35,461 nucleotides of DNA from Synechococcus sp. AG-679-A04 (GCA_003210775.1 QCUI01000016.1:1-35461); one strand, 5' to 3'; shown: positions 14,430 through 23,391, counted from the first letter of the stretch. Notes: a model not told the origin generated them from the letters alone. A program made the numbers and translations.

Positions 14430-14496
14430 GTGTTCAGTCGGCGAGTTCTGGGTCCCTAGGTCTGCTGTTGCTCCACTTGGCAGGTCTTCGGTACAG

Positions 14497-14538
14497 AAAA
14501 AGCACCGTACGGTGCCAATTCCGGAACCATTCGGTGCT
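14497..14538 (-). terminator. Terminator downstream of tRNA-Phe
   Basis: On the minus strand AGCACCG (14538-14532) pairs with CGGTGCT (14507-14501) and is followed by TTTTC, about 20 bp past the tRNA 3' end. A nested palindrome GCACCGTACGGTGC overlaps it. Confidence 0.6.
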
Positions 14539-14558
14539 CTTATGGCGCTTAAGAAAGG

Positions 14559-14631
14559 TGCCAGGACCCAGATTTGAACTGGGGACACGGCGATTTTCAG
14601 TCGCCTGCTCTACCAACTGAGCTATCCCGGC
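14559..14631 (-). tRNA. tRNA-Phe (GAA)
   Basis: A 73-nt cloverleaf on the minus strand. Acceptor GCCGGGA pairs with TCCTGGC, the D-arm has AGCTCAGTTGGTAGAGC, the anticodon loop contains CTGAAAA (anticodon GAA), and the T-arm has GTTCAAATC; discriminator A, CCA not encoded. Its 3' end faces the accessory region, a common site for island insertion. Confidence 0.95.
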
Positions 14632-14677
14632 GCGTTGTCCACGCGACCTATGAATCTTAAATCACGGGGTGGAACTC

Positions 14678-15328
14678 CTAAGGGGTTCTGGCCAGGCAGA
14701 GCACCCCTTGGATGCTGATTCCTGAGGCCTGAAGAACCTGTTGCGCGGCCAGAACAGTTGCACCTGTCGTCACGATGTCATCAACAAGCCAGATCTGCGG
14801 CTGACGACGCAGGTTCGTGCAGGGATGGTTTGTCCATTGGCTCGACGCCTTGTTCAGCTTGAAGCTGCCGTGTTGGTTGCACACTCGTTGCCGACGGTTC
14901 AGACGGTGCTGGCCCACCGTGGGGCGACAACGCTGCAGCAGCTGACGTGTCGGTCGTTCCAGGCAGCGGCACATCAGTTCTGGTAGTGGATTCGACCGGC
15001 TCTTGGCCTTCCAGCCGGGAATCGGAATCAGCAGACTGTCTTGCGGCAGATCGCACTCAACGATTCTGCAAATCGCTTGCAGAGAGTCAATGTCGTGATT
15101 CCTGCGCAACGACAAAATTAACCGGCGCATTGCGCCTCCATACCAGGAGGCTGCCCTCCAGGGCAGCGGGCTCATGCCCCTGACCGCAGAGTCTGCAAGA
15201 CCCAGGTGTCGTTGGCAGGCCTGGCAGACATTTGACTGATCAGCTTCTGAGAGGGTCTGTCGCTTGCAGATCGTGCAACTTGGTTCGATCAATAGCTGCT
15301 TCAGACAGCTCTTGATGGAGGTCAGCAA
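14678..15328 (-). CDS. comF: ComF family phosphoribosyltransferase-like protein
   Basis: A 216-residue protein from TTG 15328. The N-terminal zinc-binding pattern CTICKR...CQACQRHLG (about residues 18-41) and the C-terminal PRPP-binding signature WLVDDIVTTGATV (about 180-192) define the ComF/GntX family, amidophosphoribosyltransferase-like proteins implicated in DNA uptake. Marine Synechococcus carry other competence genes (dprA lies 10 kb away). The usual spacing between zinc motif and PRTase core is present, so the gene looks intact. Start uncertain because only TTG is available at the expected position. Confidence 0.85.
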   Translation of the reverse strand: MLTSIKSCLKQLLIEPSCTICKRQTLSEADQSNVCQACQRHLGLADSAVRGMSPLPWRAASWYGGAMRRLILSLRRNHDIDSLQAICRIVECDLPQDSLLIPIPGWKAKSRSNPLPELMCRCLERPTRQLLQRCRPTVGQHRLNRRQRVCNQHGSFKLNKASSQWTNHPCTNLRRQPQIWLVDDIVTTGATVLAAQQVLQASGISIQGVLCLARTP

Positions 15329-15349
15329 GGCAAATCTCTGCGATTGACT

Positions 15350-15637
15350 TCAGGATTCCCCTTGGTCAGCCCCGGCAGGCATGGCCCTCAACATGGCCAC
15401 GAGAGTGCGGTGAGCATCCTCACTGTCCGTGAGCGTGTGGTCGAAGGGAATGCTGACGGGCTCGCCATTGACCTCAAGGGTCATGGCTTCCGCAGTGACC
15501 CCTGTCATTTGGGCTGCCGTTGCGGATGTTTGACCTCCGTAGTGGTGTGCGTAGCGAAGTACAGCATCACTGTGGTCGTCATTCATGTGACGACAGATGC
15601 GTTCACTGATGGCTGGAGTGAGCGGTTCGGCGGCCAT
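15350..15637 (-). CDS. DUF2470 domain protein
   Basis: A 95-residue protein from ATG 15637. ICRHMNDDHSDAVLRYAHHY near the N-terminus and a DSEDAHRTLVAMLRAM C-terminal helix are typical of DUF2470, the domain found at the C-terminus of HugZ-type haem-degrading proteins and in plastid haem-oxygenase-related proteins, where it contributes to haem or tetrapyrrole binding. As a stand-alone domain its role is unknown; tetrapyrrole binding is a family-based inference. It ends 21 bp before comF begins on the same strand. Confidence 0.8.
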   Translation of the reverse strand: MAAEPLTPAISERICRHMNDDHSDAVLRYAHHYGGQTSATAAQMTGVTAEAMTLEVNGEPVSIPFDHTLTDSEDAHRTLVAMLRAMPAGADQGES

Positions 15638-15667
15638 GGGAAAGATGCAGAGATTGGATGAACGAAA

Positions 15668-15832
15668 TCAGCTAAAGCGCTGCCAGAGCAGCAGGGCCAG
15701 TCGAAAACCGCTGTACCCCACGTATCCGGCCAACACGACGAACAACCCGATGGCGAGCGCGTCACGGAGTTTGTTTGCCAAAGGCTCATGGAAGCTCCGT
15801 CGATTCTCTCCCGGAATGGCTGATTTAGTCAT
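15668..15832 (-). CDS. Small membrane protein (54 aa)
   Basis: Starts at ATG 15832, overlapping the end of the upstream sugar kinase gene, so probably translationally coupled to it. The first 20 residues are polar (MTKSAIPGENRRSFHEPLAN); one membrane helix follows (DALAIGLFVVLAGYVGYSGF), then LALLLWQRFS. No assigned function. The frame is open to 15910 but that part overlaps the kinase and is unlikely to be used. Confidence 0.65.
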   Translation of the reverse strand: MTKSAIPGENRRSFHEPLANKLRDALAIGLFVVLAGYVGYSGFRLALLLWQRFS

Positions 15833-17073
15833 GCTGCTGTTGCAGAGCGCTGAGTGCGAGTCGCGCCACCCCCGCAGCAGGAGGGCTGTAACAACTGCGG
15901 ATCGGAACACCGATCAACCGTTGCCTCAAGCGTCGCCACTGGGGGTTTCTGGCGCCCCCCCCCCAGGGTCACTAGTCGTTTTGGAGCGGGTGCTCCGAGG
16001 TCAGTGAGCTTGGTCCAGCCCTGGCATTCAATCCGGCTCAGTCCTTCCAAAAGACCATGCAGATACAGCGCATCACTCACCGGTCGTGGAGTCAGTATTG
16101 GTGCAAGATCGGGGTCATCCACGGGAAAGCGCTCTCCTTGGCCGATCAGAGGCAGCAGCTTCAGTCCACTCTCTTGATTAGGGTCGATCTGTCGGCTCAG
16201 TTCATTGAGGTCGATTCCTGGAAAGCACTGGCGCAGCACTGCACCGCCGCTGTTGGACGCTCCCCCTGCAAGCCAGCGACCGCCGACTCGGTGAGTGGAC
16301 GTCCCTGCACCATTCCGTAAAGGGATGGTGGTGAAGCGTTTGAGCACCAGAGTGCTTCCCAGCACGGTGATGCCTTCATCGTCGGCGGCATCGGCGGTGA
16401 GGACTGCCGCATTGGCATCGGTTGTGCCTGCGATCACGAGCATGTCCTTCGACAGTCCCAACTGGTTGGCTCGGCCACTATTGATGTTTCCGAGCCTTGA
16501 GCCGCTCGGTCGGATCTCCGGCAGTGCCTCAAGCCAGAGCTGTTGCTTAAAGGCATCAGGCCATCGCTGATTGGTCAGTGACCAGCCCAGGCGAAGGTTG
16601 TTGCCTTCCTCTCCAAACCTCCAGTCTCCAAGCAGCCAGCCGCTGATCCAGTCAGCCTGGTGACGAAGGATCAGTGGCTGCGAGTGTTGTTGCAAGAGCC
16701 TCAGCGCGCGGGCCAGGCTGCCACTGGCGCTCGATGCCGGCTGGCCTGCTTGCACCAGCTCACGCACCCGAGCCAGCTGTTCCGGACAGGCAACGTTGTA
16801 GGGCAAAGCCTTTCCCTGGGGGGTGCCTTGTTGATCACAGGCCAACAGTGTCCCTGAGGTTCCATCAACAGCCAGTGCCATGAGCTGGCTGCGAAGTTCC
16901 TGTGGGATGGCCTTGATCAGCTGGATGCAGTTTTTCAGCCAATCATCCGGATAGGCCAGACCTCGGTCGTACTCGGTGGAATCCGTGTACAGCAGCTCAC
17001 GCTGTTCATTGAGGACCGCAACTCGCACTCCACTGGTGCCCAGATCGATTCCGAGCGCCAGTGAATCCTGCAT
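15829..17073 (-). CDS. FGGY family sugar kinase (D-ribulokinase-like), C-terminus frameshifted at a G10 tract
   Basis: From ATG 17073, 7 bp past the metK stop. N-terminal LALGIDLGTSGVRVAVLNEQ is the ASKHA/FGGY phosphate motif; LAVDGTSGTLLACD, AGTTDANAA and a glycine-rich GGASNSGGAVLRQ follow. The short two-domain form resembles cyanobacterial/plastid kinases shown to phosphorylate D-ribulose (AtXK-1 type). Up to LVTLGGG the sequence is normal, then it turns into RQKPPVATLEA... In the neighbouring frame the expected FGGY ending appears (GGGARNPQWRRLRQR ... GVARLALSAL), stopping at 15825. The switch falls in a run of ten G on the coding strand (15955-15964); nine would restore a 415-residue protein. 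Confidence 0.8.
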   Translation of the reverse strand: MQDSLALGIDLGTSGVRVAVLNEQRELLYTDSTEYDRGLAYPDDWLKNCIQLIKAIPQELRSQLMALAVDGTSGTLLACDQQGTPQGKALPYNVACPEQLARVRELVQAGQPASSASGSLARALRLLQQHSQPLILRHQADWISGWLLGDWRFGEEGNNLRLGWSLTNQRWPDAFKQQLWLEALPEIRPSGSRLGNINSGRANQLGLSKDMLVIAGTTDANAAVLTADAADDEGITVLGSTLVLKRFTTIPLRNGAGTSTHRVGGRWLAGGASNSGGAVLRQCFPGIDLNELSRQIDPNQESGLKLLPLIGQGERFPVDDPDLAPILTPRPVSDALYLHGLLEGLSRIECQGWTKLTDLGAPAPKRLVTLGGGRQKPPVATLEATVDRCSDPQLLQPSCCGGGATRTQRSATAA

Positions 17074-17080
17074 CAACTGA

Positions 17081-18313
17081 TCAGGCGTTGCGCAGTTCTG
17101 CCGCCTTGGCATCAACGTCTTCCCAGGGAGCCTTCAGGTCGTTGCGGCCGAAGTGTCCGTAAGCCGCGGTGTCCTGGTAGAAGCGACCACCGCGTTGCTG
17201 CGGCAAATTGCGCAGTCCGAAGCTTTCGATGATGGCTCCGGGTCTCAGGTCAAAATGCTTCTGCACCAAGCCTGTCAGTGCATCATTGTCAAACTTGCTT
17301 GTTCCGAAGGATTCGACCAAAATCGAGACTGGCGTGGCAACGCCGATGGCATAGCTCAGCTGCACCTCGGCCCTTTCAGCCAGACCAGCTGCCACAAGGC
17401 ATTTCGCTACGTAACGCGCCGCATAGGCTGCCGAGCGGTCCACTTTGGTGGGGTCTTTTCCTGAGAAGGCGCCACCGCCATGCCGGGCATAACCCCCGTA
17501 GGTATCCACAATAATCTTGCGACCGGTCAGCCCGGCATCACCCTGGGGTCCGCCCACAACAAACTTTCCGGTCGGGTTGACGAGATATTTGGTCTCTTCG
17601 CGACTGGGTTTCAGAGCCAGATCGGCAGTTGCCGGCTCAACGACGTGGGTCCAGAGGTCCTCTGTGATCCGCTCGCGGATACCCTGCTCGTCACTGATTC
17701 CTCCCACCTCAGCGGTGTGCTGGGTTGAAATCAGAATCGTGTCGATCGCAACCGGCTTGTTGTTGTCATAAACCACACTCACCTGTGTTTTGCCGTCCGG
17801 AAGGAGGTAATCGAGCGTGCCGTTGTGACGTACTTCCGCCAACCTTCTTGCGAGGCGGTGGGCCAGGCTGATGGGCAAAGGCATCAGCTCGGGTGTCTCG
17901 TCGCATGCATATCCGAACATGATCCCTTGATCCCCGGCGCCAACCAAATCCAGGGGATCACCGGCGTGGTCGTCGGCTTCATTGACACCCTGAGCGATGT
18001 CGGGCGACTGCTGGTCGAGGGCGACCAAGACCGCACAGCTGTTGGCATCAAAGCCACCGGCGCGGGCTCCGCTGTAGCCGATCTCCTTGATCACGTTGCG
18101 AACAAGGTGGATGAAGTCCACTTGCGCTTTGGATGTCACTTCGCCTGTGATCATGCATAGGCCAGTGTTCACAACTGTTTCGCAGGCCACACGGCTGGTG
18201 GGATCCTGCGCCAGAAGGGCATCGAGTACGGCATCACTGACCTGATCGCAGATCTTGTCTGGATGCCCCTCCGTGACTGATTCGGAGGTAAAGACGTAAC
18301 GACTCATAGCCAT
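17081..18313 (-). CDS. metK: S-adenosylmethionine synthetase
   Basis: A 410-residue enzyme making S-adenosylmethionine from ATP and methionine. Signatures: [20 protein letters not shown] at the N-terminus, [12 protein letters not shown] at about 128-139 and [16 protein letters not shown] near 270, all intact. ATG 18313 gives [11 protein letters not shown]; the second ATG (18307) gives the more usual MSRYVF start. It lies between the HAD phosphatase and the sugar kinase, same strand, with short gaps, consistent with one transcript. No SAM riboswitch is visible in the 34-bp leader. Confidence 0.97.
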   Translation of the reverse strand: MAMSRYVFTSESVTEGHPDKICDQVSDAVLDALLAQDPTSRVACETVVNTGLCMITGEVTSKAQVDFIHLVRNVIKEIGYSGARAGGFDANSCAVLVALDQQSPDIAQGVNEADDHAGDPLDLVGAGDQGIMFGYACDETPELMPLPISLAHRLARRLAEVRHNGTLDYLLPDGKTQVSVVYDNNKPVAIDTILISTQHTAEVGGISDEQGIRERITEDLWTHVVEPATADLALKPSREETKYLVNPTGKFVVGGPQGDAGLTGRKIIVDTYGGYARHGGGAFSGKDPTKVDRSAAYAARYVAKCLVAAGLAERAEVQLSYAIGVATPVSILVESFGTSKFDNDALTGLVQKHFDLRPGAIIESFGLRNLPQQRGGRFYQDTAAYGHFGRNDLKAPWEDVDAKAAELRNA

Positions 18314-18347
18314 CGGTGATTGCCGGCGACTTTACGAGGTCGACTCG

Positions 18348-19145
18348 TTAGGCCTTTGACATTGCGTCTTTGGTCGCGGTCAGCTCGCTCCAGTGACTGA
18401 TCAGATGTTCATGGGCGGTGAGCGTTGGTTCGCGATGCCATCCGGCTACATAGCCGAGGGTCAGACCGATCCCTGCCTGACGTGCCATCAACAGATCGGT
18501 GTCGGCGTCTCCGATCAAGGCGCAATTCTCCACTGTCAAGCCCAACTGTGAGCACAGTCCCTCAACAGCTCCGGGGTCCGGTTTGGCTGGGTGGTGATCG
18601 GCACTCCACAGTCCGCTGATGCAGTCGTTGAGATGGTGCTGGTGCAGAAAATTCTCGATGCCCTCCGTGGTGTCATTGCTGATCACGGCGCAGATGATTC
18701 CAGCAGCGGACAGCTCTCTCAGAAGCCTTGCTGCATCGGGCAACAATTCAATCGGGTCTCCATCTGGATGCAGCGTTTGTCTGTGGCGATCCACGTGATC
18801 AAACACCTCCTGAGCAAGTATCAGTGATTGAGGCCAGCTCAGATTCATCTGACAGAACACTGTTGCGGTGCTCAGCAGGTTGTGATGTCTCGACGCCACG
18901 GCCAGTGTGCCGTCAGGAATGACGCCGCCCTCGCAACGGCCGTAGGTTCTCGCCAGCAGATCGTCCAGCTCCTGCAGCATCGTGGCTGATGCGCCTTGCA
19001 AGCTGAATTGGCGCCCTGCTTCCTCGATCCGGGCGTCAGCCAGTTCGATCAAACGCGGCTCGCTATGGGAAAGGGTGCCGTCCTTATCGAACAGCACCCC
19101 CTGAACTGAACCGAGCGCGCGGTCCTTGAGCTTGAGATGAGCCAT
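18348..19145 (-). CDS. HAD-superfamily phosphatase
   Basis: A 265-residue protein with HAD motif I VLFDKDGTLSHSEP (about 18-31), a helical cap, motif II in AVISNDTTEG (about 153-162), and motifs III/IV KPDPGAVEGL...CALIGDADTDLLMARQAG. This is the phosphoglycolate phosphatase-like (Gph/PGMB) branch, acting on small phosphate esters in the cytoplasm. The substrate cannot be read from sequence; 2-phosphoglycolate is a reasonable guess in a cyanobacterium. Starts 13 bp after the rpsA stop. Confidence 0.85.
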   Translation of the reverse strand: MAHLKLKDRALGSVQGVLFDKDGTLSHSEPRLIELADARIEEAGRQFSLQGASATMLQELDDLLARTYGRCEGGVIPDGTLAVASRHHNLLSTATVFCQMNLSWPQSLILAQEVFDHVDRHRQTLHPDGDPIELLPDAARLLRELSAAGIICAVISNDTTEGIENFLHQHHLNDCISGLWSADHHPAKPDPGAVEGLCSQLGLTVENCALIGDADTDLLMARQAGIGLTLGYVAGWHREPTLTAHEHLISHWSELTATKDAMSKA

Positions 19146-19158
19146 GGGCTCAGTGTCC

Positions 19159-20265
19159 TCAGACCATCATTGAACCCAGGGGCTCTTCACCTTCCTCGGC
19201 TTGCTCAAGCAACATCTGCTTGTAGCGGGCGGCCATTTCTTCTGCCTTGTCAAACACCTTCTGCGGATCCGTGAGCATGTCACCAGGCTCCGGCTCCAGT
19301 GCCTTGGTGGACAGGGAGATCCGGCCACGCTCGGCGTCGAGATCGATGATCATCACTTTCATCTGATCATTCACATTCAGCACCGAGTGAGGGGTCTCGA
19401 TGTGCTCGTGACTGATTTCAGAGATGTGCAGCAGACCGCTGACGCCACCGATATCGATGAAGGCGCCATAAGGCTTGATTCCGCGAACCGTGCCTACAAC
19501 AACTTCACCCACTTCGAGGCGATTCATCTTGCGTTCAACCAAAGCGCGCCTGTGGCTCAGCACTAGACGATTGCGCTCTTCGTCAACCTCAAGGAACTTG
19601 AGGGGGAGGAAGTCGGCAACAAGTTCTTCCTTGGGTTTACGGGTGCTGATGTGGGATCCAGGGATGAATCCACGCAGACCTTCGACCCTCACCAGGGCTC
19701 CGCCCCTGTTGGTGGCAAAAACCTCTGAGTAGATGGTGGCGTCTTCCTTTTGGAGCTGGCGCACTCGTTCCCAGGCTCGTTGGTATTCGATCCGACGAAT
19801 GGAGAGGGAGAGCTGTCCGTCTTCGTTCTCCTCGCTCATGATGAAGAACTCCCGGATTTCGCCGGGTTGGAGCACATCGCTCAGTCCTTCAACGCGATTG
19901 ATCGACACCTCCTGAAGAGGCATGAATGCAGCGGTTTTCGCTCCAATGTCGATCATGGCGCCCTTCGATTCCAGGGCGAAAACCGTGCCGTTGACGATGT
20001 CTCCGGGTTTGAAGTTGTAGTCGTATTTGCTGAGTAATGCTGCGAACTCATCCAGGGTGAATCCAGCACTGTCCATGTCCCGGCTGGTTGCCCGGCTGCT
20101 GGGGTCATCAGCTGTTGGGATGTCTTCGGGAATGCCGAGGTCTTCATCGGTACCGAAGTCGGCTTGATCAGCTGACCCTTCAGCGACTGCTTCGGTTTCG
20201 GATGTGACCGCTTCTGCGGTGTCCACTGCAGATTCCTGGGAAGGATCTGTGGGAGTGACAGTCAT
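19159..20265 (-). CDS. rpsA: 30S ribosomal protein S1
   Basis: A 368-residue protein from ATG 20265 (the frame is open further upstream, but MTVTPTDPSQES is the normal acidic start). After an acidic N-terminal 80 residues come three S1 RNA-binding domains: about 90-165 (PGDIVNGTVFALESKGAMID), 175-245 (RGGALVRVEGLRGFIPGSH) and 255-330 (VVVGTVRGIKPYGAFIDIGG, HISEISHEHI). Three repeats is the usual number for cyanobacterial and chloroplast S1. It helps mRNA bind the small subunit. Confidence 0.95.
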   Translation of the reverse strand: MTVTPTDPSQESAVDTAEAVTSETEAVAEGSADQADFGTDEDLGIPEDIPTADDPSSRATSRDMDSAGFTLDEFAALLSKYDYNFKPGDIVNGTVFALESKGAMIDIGAKTAAFMPLQEVSINRVEGLSDVLQPGEIREFFIMSEENEDGQLSLSIRRIEYQRAWERVRQLQKEDATIYSEVFATNRGGALVRVEGLRGFIPGSHISTRKPKEELVADFLPLKFLEVDEERNRLVLSHRRALVERKMNRLEVGEVVVGTVRGIKPYGAFIDIGGVSGLLHISEISHEHIETPHSVLNVNDQMKVMIIDLDAERGRISLSTKALEPEPGDMLTDPQKVFDKAEEMAARYKQMLLEQAEEGEEPLGSMMV

Positions 20266-20366
20266 GGAACGTTGGCGGTCTGCCTCTGGGACAGAGCGAT
20301 GGAATCCGAAACAGGCCCGCCGACCTGAATCAGGCAATTGCCGAGTCTACAGATCGATGACCAAGC

Positions 20367-20843
20367 TCAGATCGCGGCTGTCAGCTCCGCCTTGGTTGCA
20401 GTAATGCCTTCCAGAGTGGCCACAAAATCACTGACACCACTGAACTGGCGATAAACGGACGCAAAACGGATGTAGGCGACCTCGCTGAGAACTTTCAGCT
20501 TTTCGAGCACGAGCTCTCCGATGTCGCGGCTCGACACCTCACGTCCGCTGCGTTGTTGAAGGCTGAGCTCCAGCTCTTCAACCATGGTTTCAAGGCGTTC
20601 TGGAGGAATGCCTGTTTTCTCGCAAGCTCTGCTCAACCCATGAAGCAGTTTGCCCCGAGTGAAAGTTTCACGATTCCCGTTTCTCTTGATCACTGTGATT
20701 GGAACGGTTTCAACTCGTTCGTAAGTGGTAAAACGAAATTCGCAATTGAGGCACTCTCGGCGGCGACGCACACTTCTTCCGCCATCGGCGGCTCTTGATT
20801 CGAGCACCCGGCTATCTGTGTTCTGGCAGGAGGGGCACTGCAC
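20367..20843 (-). CDS. nrdR: Transcriptional repressor NrdR
   Basis: A 158-residue protein from GTG 20843, chosen because NrdR proteins start at the zinc ribbon ([17 protein letters not shown]). CPSC at residues 3-6 and CLNC near 31-34 form the zinc ribbon with the intervening RRRRE basic patch; the ATP-cone domain follows ([20 protein letters not shown]). NrdR represses ribonucleotide reductase genes according to nucleotide levels. The frame extends to 20915 but those residues are not family-like. It lies downstream of the psbB-psbT terminator on the same strand. Confidence 0.93.
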   Translation of the reverse strand: MQCPSCQNTDSRVLESRAADGGRSVRRRRECLNCEFRFTTYERVETVPITVIKRNGNRETFTRGKLLHGLSRACEKTGIPPERLETMVEELELSLQQRSGREVSSRDIGELVLEKLKVLSEVAYIRFASVYRQFSGVSDFVATLEGITATKAELTAAI

Positions 20844-20926
20844 GCCCTTGTCATTACGTAGATGTATTAATTGTAAGGGTCGCGTCCACCCACGACATCT
20901 GCTGGGCGAATTCACGTTTTAGACAT

Positions 20927-20953
20927 AAAAAAAGCCCCGCTGAAAGCGGGGCT
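20927..20953 (-). terminator. Terminator of the psbB-psbT transcript
   Basis: Stem AGCCCCGC/GCGGGGCT with loop TGAAA (minus strand TTTCA), followed on the minus strand by seven T. It begins 8 bp past the psbT stop, a textbook Rho-independent terminator. Confidence 0.93.
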
Positions 20954-20960
20954 GAAATGA

Positions 20961-21056
20961 TCACTTGCCGATCTTCGGAGGATCGCGGAATGCGATAGCG
21001 AAGAACAGAGTTGCAATCGCGAGAGTGAGGATGAGGATGTAAGCGAAGCTTTCCAT
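20961..21056 (-). CDS. psbT: Photosystem II protein PsbT
   Basis: A 31-residue single-helix protein: [20 protein letters not shown] then [11 protein letters not shown]. The sequence is the typical PsbT, a subunit at the PSII dimer interface. It has a clear AGGAGA ribosome-binding site 8 bases before the ATG, and lies 21 bp downstream of psbB with a terminator right after, so both genes form one operon. Confidence 0.97.
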   Translation of the reverse strand: MESFAYILILTLAIATLFFAIAFRDPPKIGK

Positions 21057-21077
21057 CGGTTATCTCCTAAGAACGGA

Positions 21078-22637
21078 TCAGCTGAGCGGAGTGCCTGCAG
21101 GGGGCACGTAGCCCTCAGGCAGTTTGCGGGTGGTGCGGTCTCCAAGTTTCTGGAAGAGGCCGAACTCAATCTGTTCACCGAGGTCGGGATCGATGCCGGC
21201 GAACACATCGCGGTACAACGTACGGGCTCCGTGCCAGATGTGGCCGAAGAAGAAGAGAAGTGCGAATACCGCGTGACCGAAGGTGAACCAACCGCGAGGC
21301 GAGCTGCGGAAGGTGCCATCGGAGTTGTAGGTCTCGCGATCGAATTCAAACGCTTCTCCTAGCTGTGCTTTACGAGCCAAGCGCTTTACGTCAGCAGGGT
21401 CGCTGAAGGTTTGACCGTCAAGTGCACCTCCGAAAACAGACGCACTGACGCCTTGCTGTTCGAAGGAATACTTCGCTTCAGCGCGACGGAAGGGAATGTC
21501 AGCTCGAACAATGCCGTCACTGTCTTCGAGAATCACGGGGAAGTTCTCGAAGAAGTTCGGCAGACGACGGACCTGCAGTTCACGTCCGTCTTTATCCGTG
21601 AAAACAATGTGACCCAACCAGCCAGTGGCTAAGCCATCGCCGTTGACCATGGGGCCTACGCGGAACAAGCCACCTTTGGCTGGGCTGTTTCCGACGTAGT
21701 CATAGAACGCCAGTTTTTCGGGAATCGAGGCGTAAGCCTCTGCCGCTGATTGACCCTGATCCATCGCTGTTTGCACGCGACGGTTGATCTCGGTCTTGAA
21801 GTAACTCTGATCCCACTGATAGCGAGTGGGCCCAAAGAGCTCGATAGGAGTTGCAGCAGCTCCGTACCACATGGTTCCTGCAACGATGAACGCTGCAAAG
21901 AACACAGCAGCGATGGCGCTAGCCAAAACTGTTTCGATGTTGCCCATCCGCAATGCCTTGTAGAGACGTTCCGGAGGACGGGTGGTGATATGGAAGACAC
22001 CAGCAATGATGCCGACGATTCCAGCTGCAATGTGGTGAGCAACAATTCCACCTGGGTTAAACGGATTAAACCCTTCAGGTCCCCAGGACGGTTGCACTGG
22101 CTCTAGGTGCCCGGTGATCCCATAAGGATCAGTGACCCACATTCCTGGGCCAAAGACTCCAGTGAGGTGGAAAGCTCCGAAGCCGAAGCAGCCAAGACCT
22201 GCCAACAGAAGGTGGATGCCGAAAATTTTGGGTAAGTCAAGAGCTGGCTCCCCAGTGCGGGGGTCTTGCCAGATCTCGAGATCCCAGAATGTCCAGTGCC
22301 AAATGGCGGCCAACATGAGCAGGCCACTGAAAACAATGTGAGCAGCAGCGACACCTTCGAAGCTCCAGAAGCCGGGGTCAACGCCTGTGGCTCCCGTAAT
22401 GCTCCAGCCTCCCCAGCTGTCCGTCACGCCCAGTCGGGCCATGAAGGGCATTACGAACATGCCCTGACGCCACATCGGGTTCAGGACTGGATCGGAGGGG
22501 TCGAAGATGGCGAGTTCATAAAGGGCCATCGAGCCGGCCCAGCCGGCGACGAGGGCAGTGTGCATGAGGTGCACGGCCAGAAGGCGGCCTGGGTCGTTAA
22601 TCACGACGGTGTGCACCCGATACCAGGGCAATCCCAT
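21078..22637 (-). CDS. psbB: Photosystem II chlorophyll-binding protein CP47
   Basis: A 519-residue inner antenna protein starting [20 protein letters not shown]. Six membrane helices with histidine ligands ([78 protein letters not shown]) and the large lumenal loop between helices V and VI are present. The C-terminus ends [14 protein letters not shown]. Length and motifs are complete. Divergent from the ferredoxin gene, with a 259-bp gap that should hold both promoters. Confidence 0.98.
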   Translation of the reverse strand: MGLPWYRVHTVVINDPGRLLAVHLMHTALVAGWAGSMALYELAIFDPSDPVLNPMWRQGMFVMPFMARLGVTDSWGGWSITGATGVDPGFWSFEGVAAAHIVFSGLLMLAAIWHWTFWDLEIWQDPRTGEPALDLPKIFGIHLLLAGLGCFGFGAFHLTGVFGPGMWVTDPYGITGHLEPVQPSWGPEGFNPFNPGGIVAHHIAAGIVGIIAGVFHITTRPPERLYKALRMGNIETVLASAIAAVFFAAFIVAGTMWYGAAATPIELFGPTRYQWDQSYFKTEINRRVQTAMDQGQSAAEAYASIPEKLAFYDYVGNSPAKGGLFRVGPMVNGDGLATGWLGHIVFTDKDGRELQVRRLPNFFENFPVILEDSDGIVRADIPFRRAEAKYSFEQQGVSASVFGGALDGQTFSDPADVKRLARKAQLGEAFEFDRETYNSDGTFRSSPRGWFTFGHAVFALLFFFGHIWHGARTLYRDVFAGIDPDLGEQIEFGLFQKLGDRTTRKLPEGYVPPAGTPLS

Positions 22638-22896
22638 GGGTCAGGTTCGGGGGGACGGAGCTGCTATGCAGTCAGACCCAGTGATCGTAGGCCGTTCGCT
22701 TCGATGTACGCGGCAGGCTGTCTTGAGCTGAAATGCGAATTGACGGTCTCGGAGATGATCGAAGTTCTCGTGCCCGCCGGAGTCCTGGGTTTGCTTGTCT
22801 TTGCAGCCATCTCTCGCGGGGGTTACAAAACGCAACCTGGAGCTCTTAATGTCGGCCCCTCGGCGTGTCGCAACGCCCTTCTTTTACGGAGCTCCA

Positions 22897-23391
22897 ATGC
22901 CTGTCATCCGTTTTGTGCGCGAGGGTCGCGATGTGGAGTGCTTCCCAGGAGAAAATCTGCGCGCTGTCGCTGTGAGAGAAGGAATCCAGCTCTACGGACT
23001 GAAGGGTCAGCTTGGTAACTGTGGTGGCTGCGGTCAGTGCAGCACTTGCTTCGTGAAGGTTGAAGGCAAAACGTCCGCAGCCGCTATGAGTCCGAGAACC
23101 GCTGTGGAGGAGGTCAAGCTGAGGCGCAGGCCAGAAGAATGGCGCCTGGCTTGTCAGTCTCTGGTTGAGAAGTCGGTGGTTGTGGTGACGAAACCACAGG
23201 CTTCGATGCCTGATCAGGACAAGCGGGTCGCTGCGGCCATGGCGGCACCTCTTCCTCCGGGGCCAGAAGAATGGCCCGGTGCGCTTGCCGTTGATGAGGA
23301 CGCTGATGTTGAGTCAGCCACTGAAGAAACGATGCATGCGCTGGAGACCTCTAGCCAGGGTTCGCCTGCAACGCCCGGTGAAGAGCGCTGA
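22897..23391 (+). CDS. 2Fe-2S ferredoxin-like protein beside psbB/psbM
   Basis: A 164-residue protein from ATG 22897, with GGAG 7 bases upstream (the frame is open to 22795 but lacks that site). The N-terminal 90 residues form a beta-grasp 2Fe-2S domain: Cys42, Cys48, Cys51 in GNCGGCGQCSTC and Cys86 in WRLACQS give a C-x5-C-x2-C...C cluster pattern, plus an extra Cys45. The last 70 residues are Pro/Ala/Glu-rich and probably disordered. A ferredoxin gene between psbB and psbM is a neighbourhood I recall as conserved in cyanobacteria, suggesting a PSII-linked redox role, but this is not established. Confidence 0.88.
   Translation: MPVIRFVREGRDVECFPGENLRAVAVREGIQLYGLKGQLGNCGGCGQCSTCFVKVEGKTSAAAMSPRTAVEEVKLRRRPEEWRLACQSLVEKSVVVVTKPQASMPDQDKRVAAAMAAPLPPGPEEWPGALAVDEDADVESATEETMHALETSSQGSPATPGEER

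Larger units (their letters stand above)
13388..14496. other. Gene-poor stretch with several strong hairpins
   Basis: Over 1.1 kb without a convincing protein gene. ORFs on both strands are low-complexity or composition-shifted and mutually overlapping. The stretch instead holds several stem-loops (13723-13750, 13835-13870, 14314-14336, 14399-14429), two of which end in T-runs on the plus strand, so one or more small plus-strand transcripts may end here. It directly borders tRNA-Phe and may be decayed mobile DNA. Confidence 0.45.

Noticed and set aside
18314-18347. SAM riboswitch upstream of metK
   Set aside because: The gap between the HAD gene and metK is only 34 bp and shows no riboswitch-like fold.
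22266-23018. 250-residue plus-strand ORF across the psbB start
   Set aside because: It is the antisense of psbB running into the ferredoxin gene in another frame; the composition is typical of a shadow frame.
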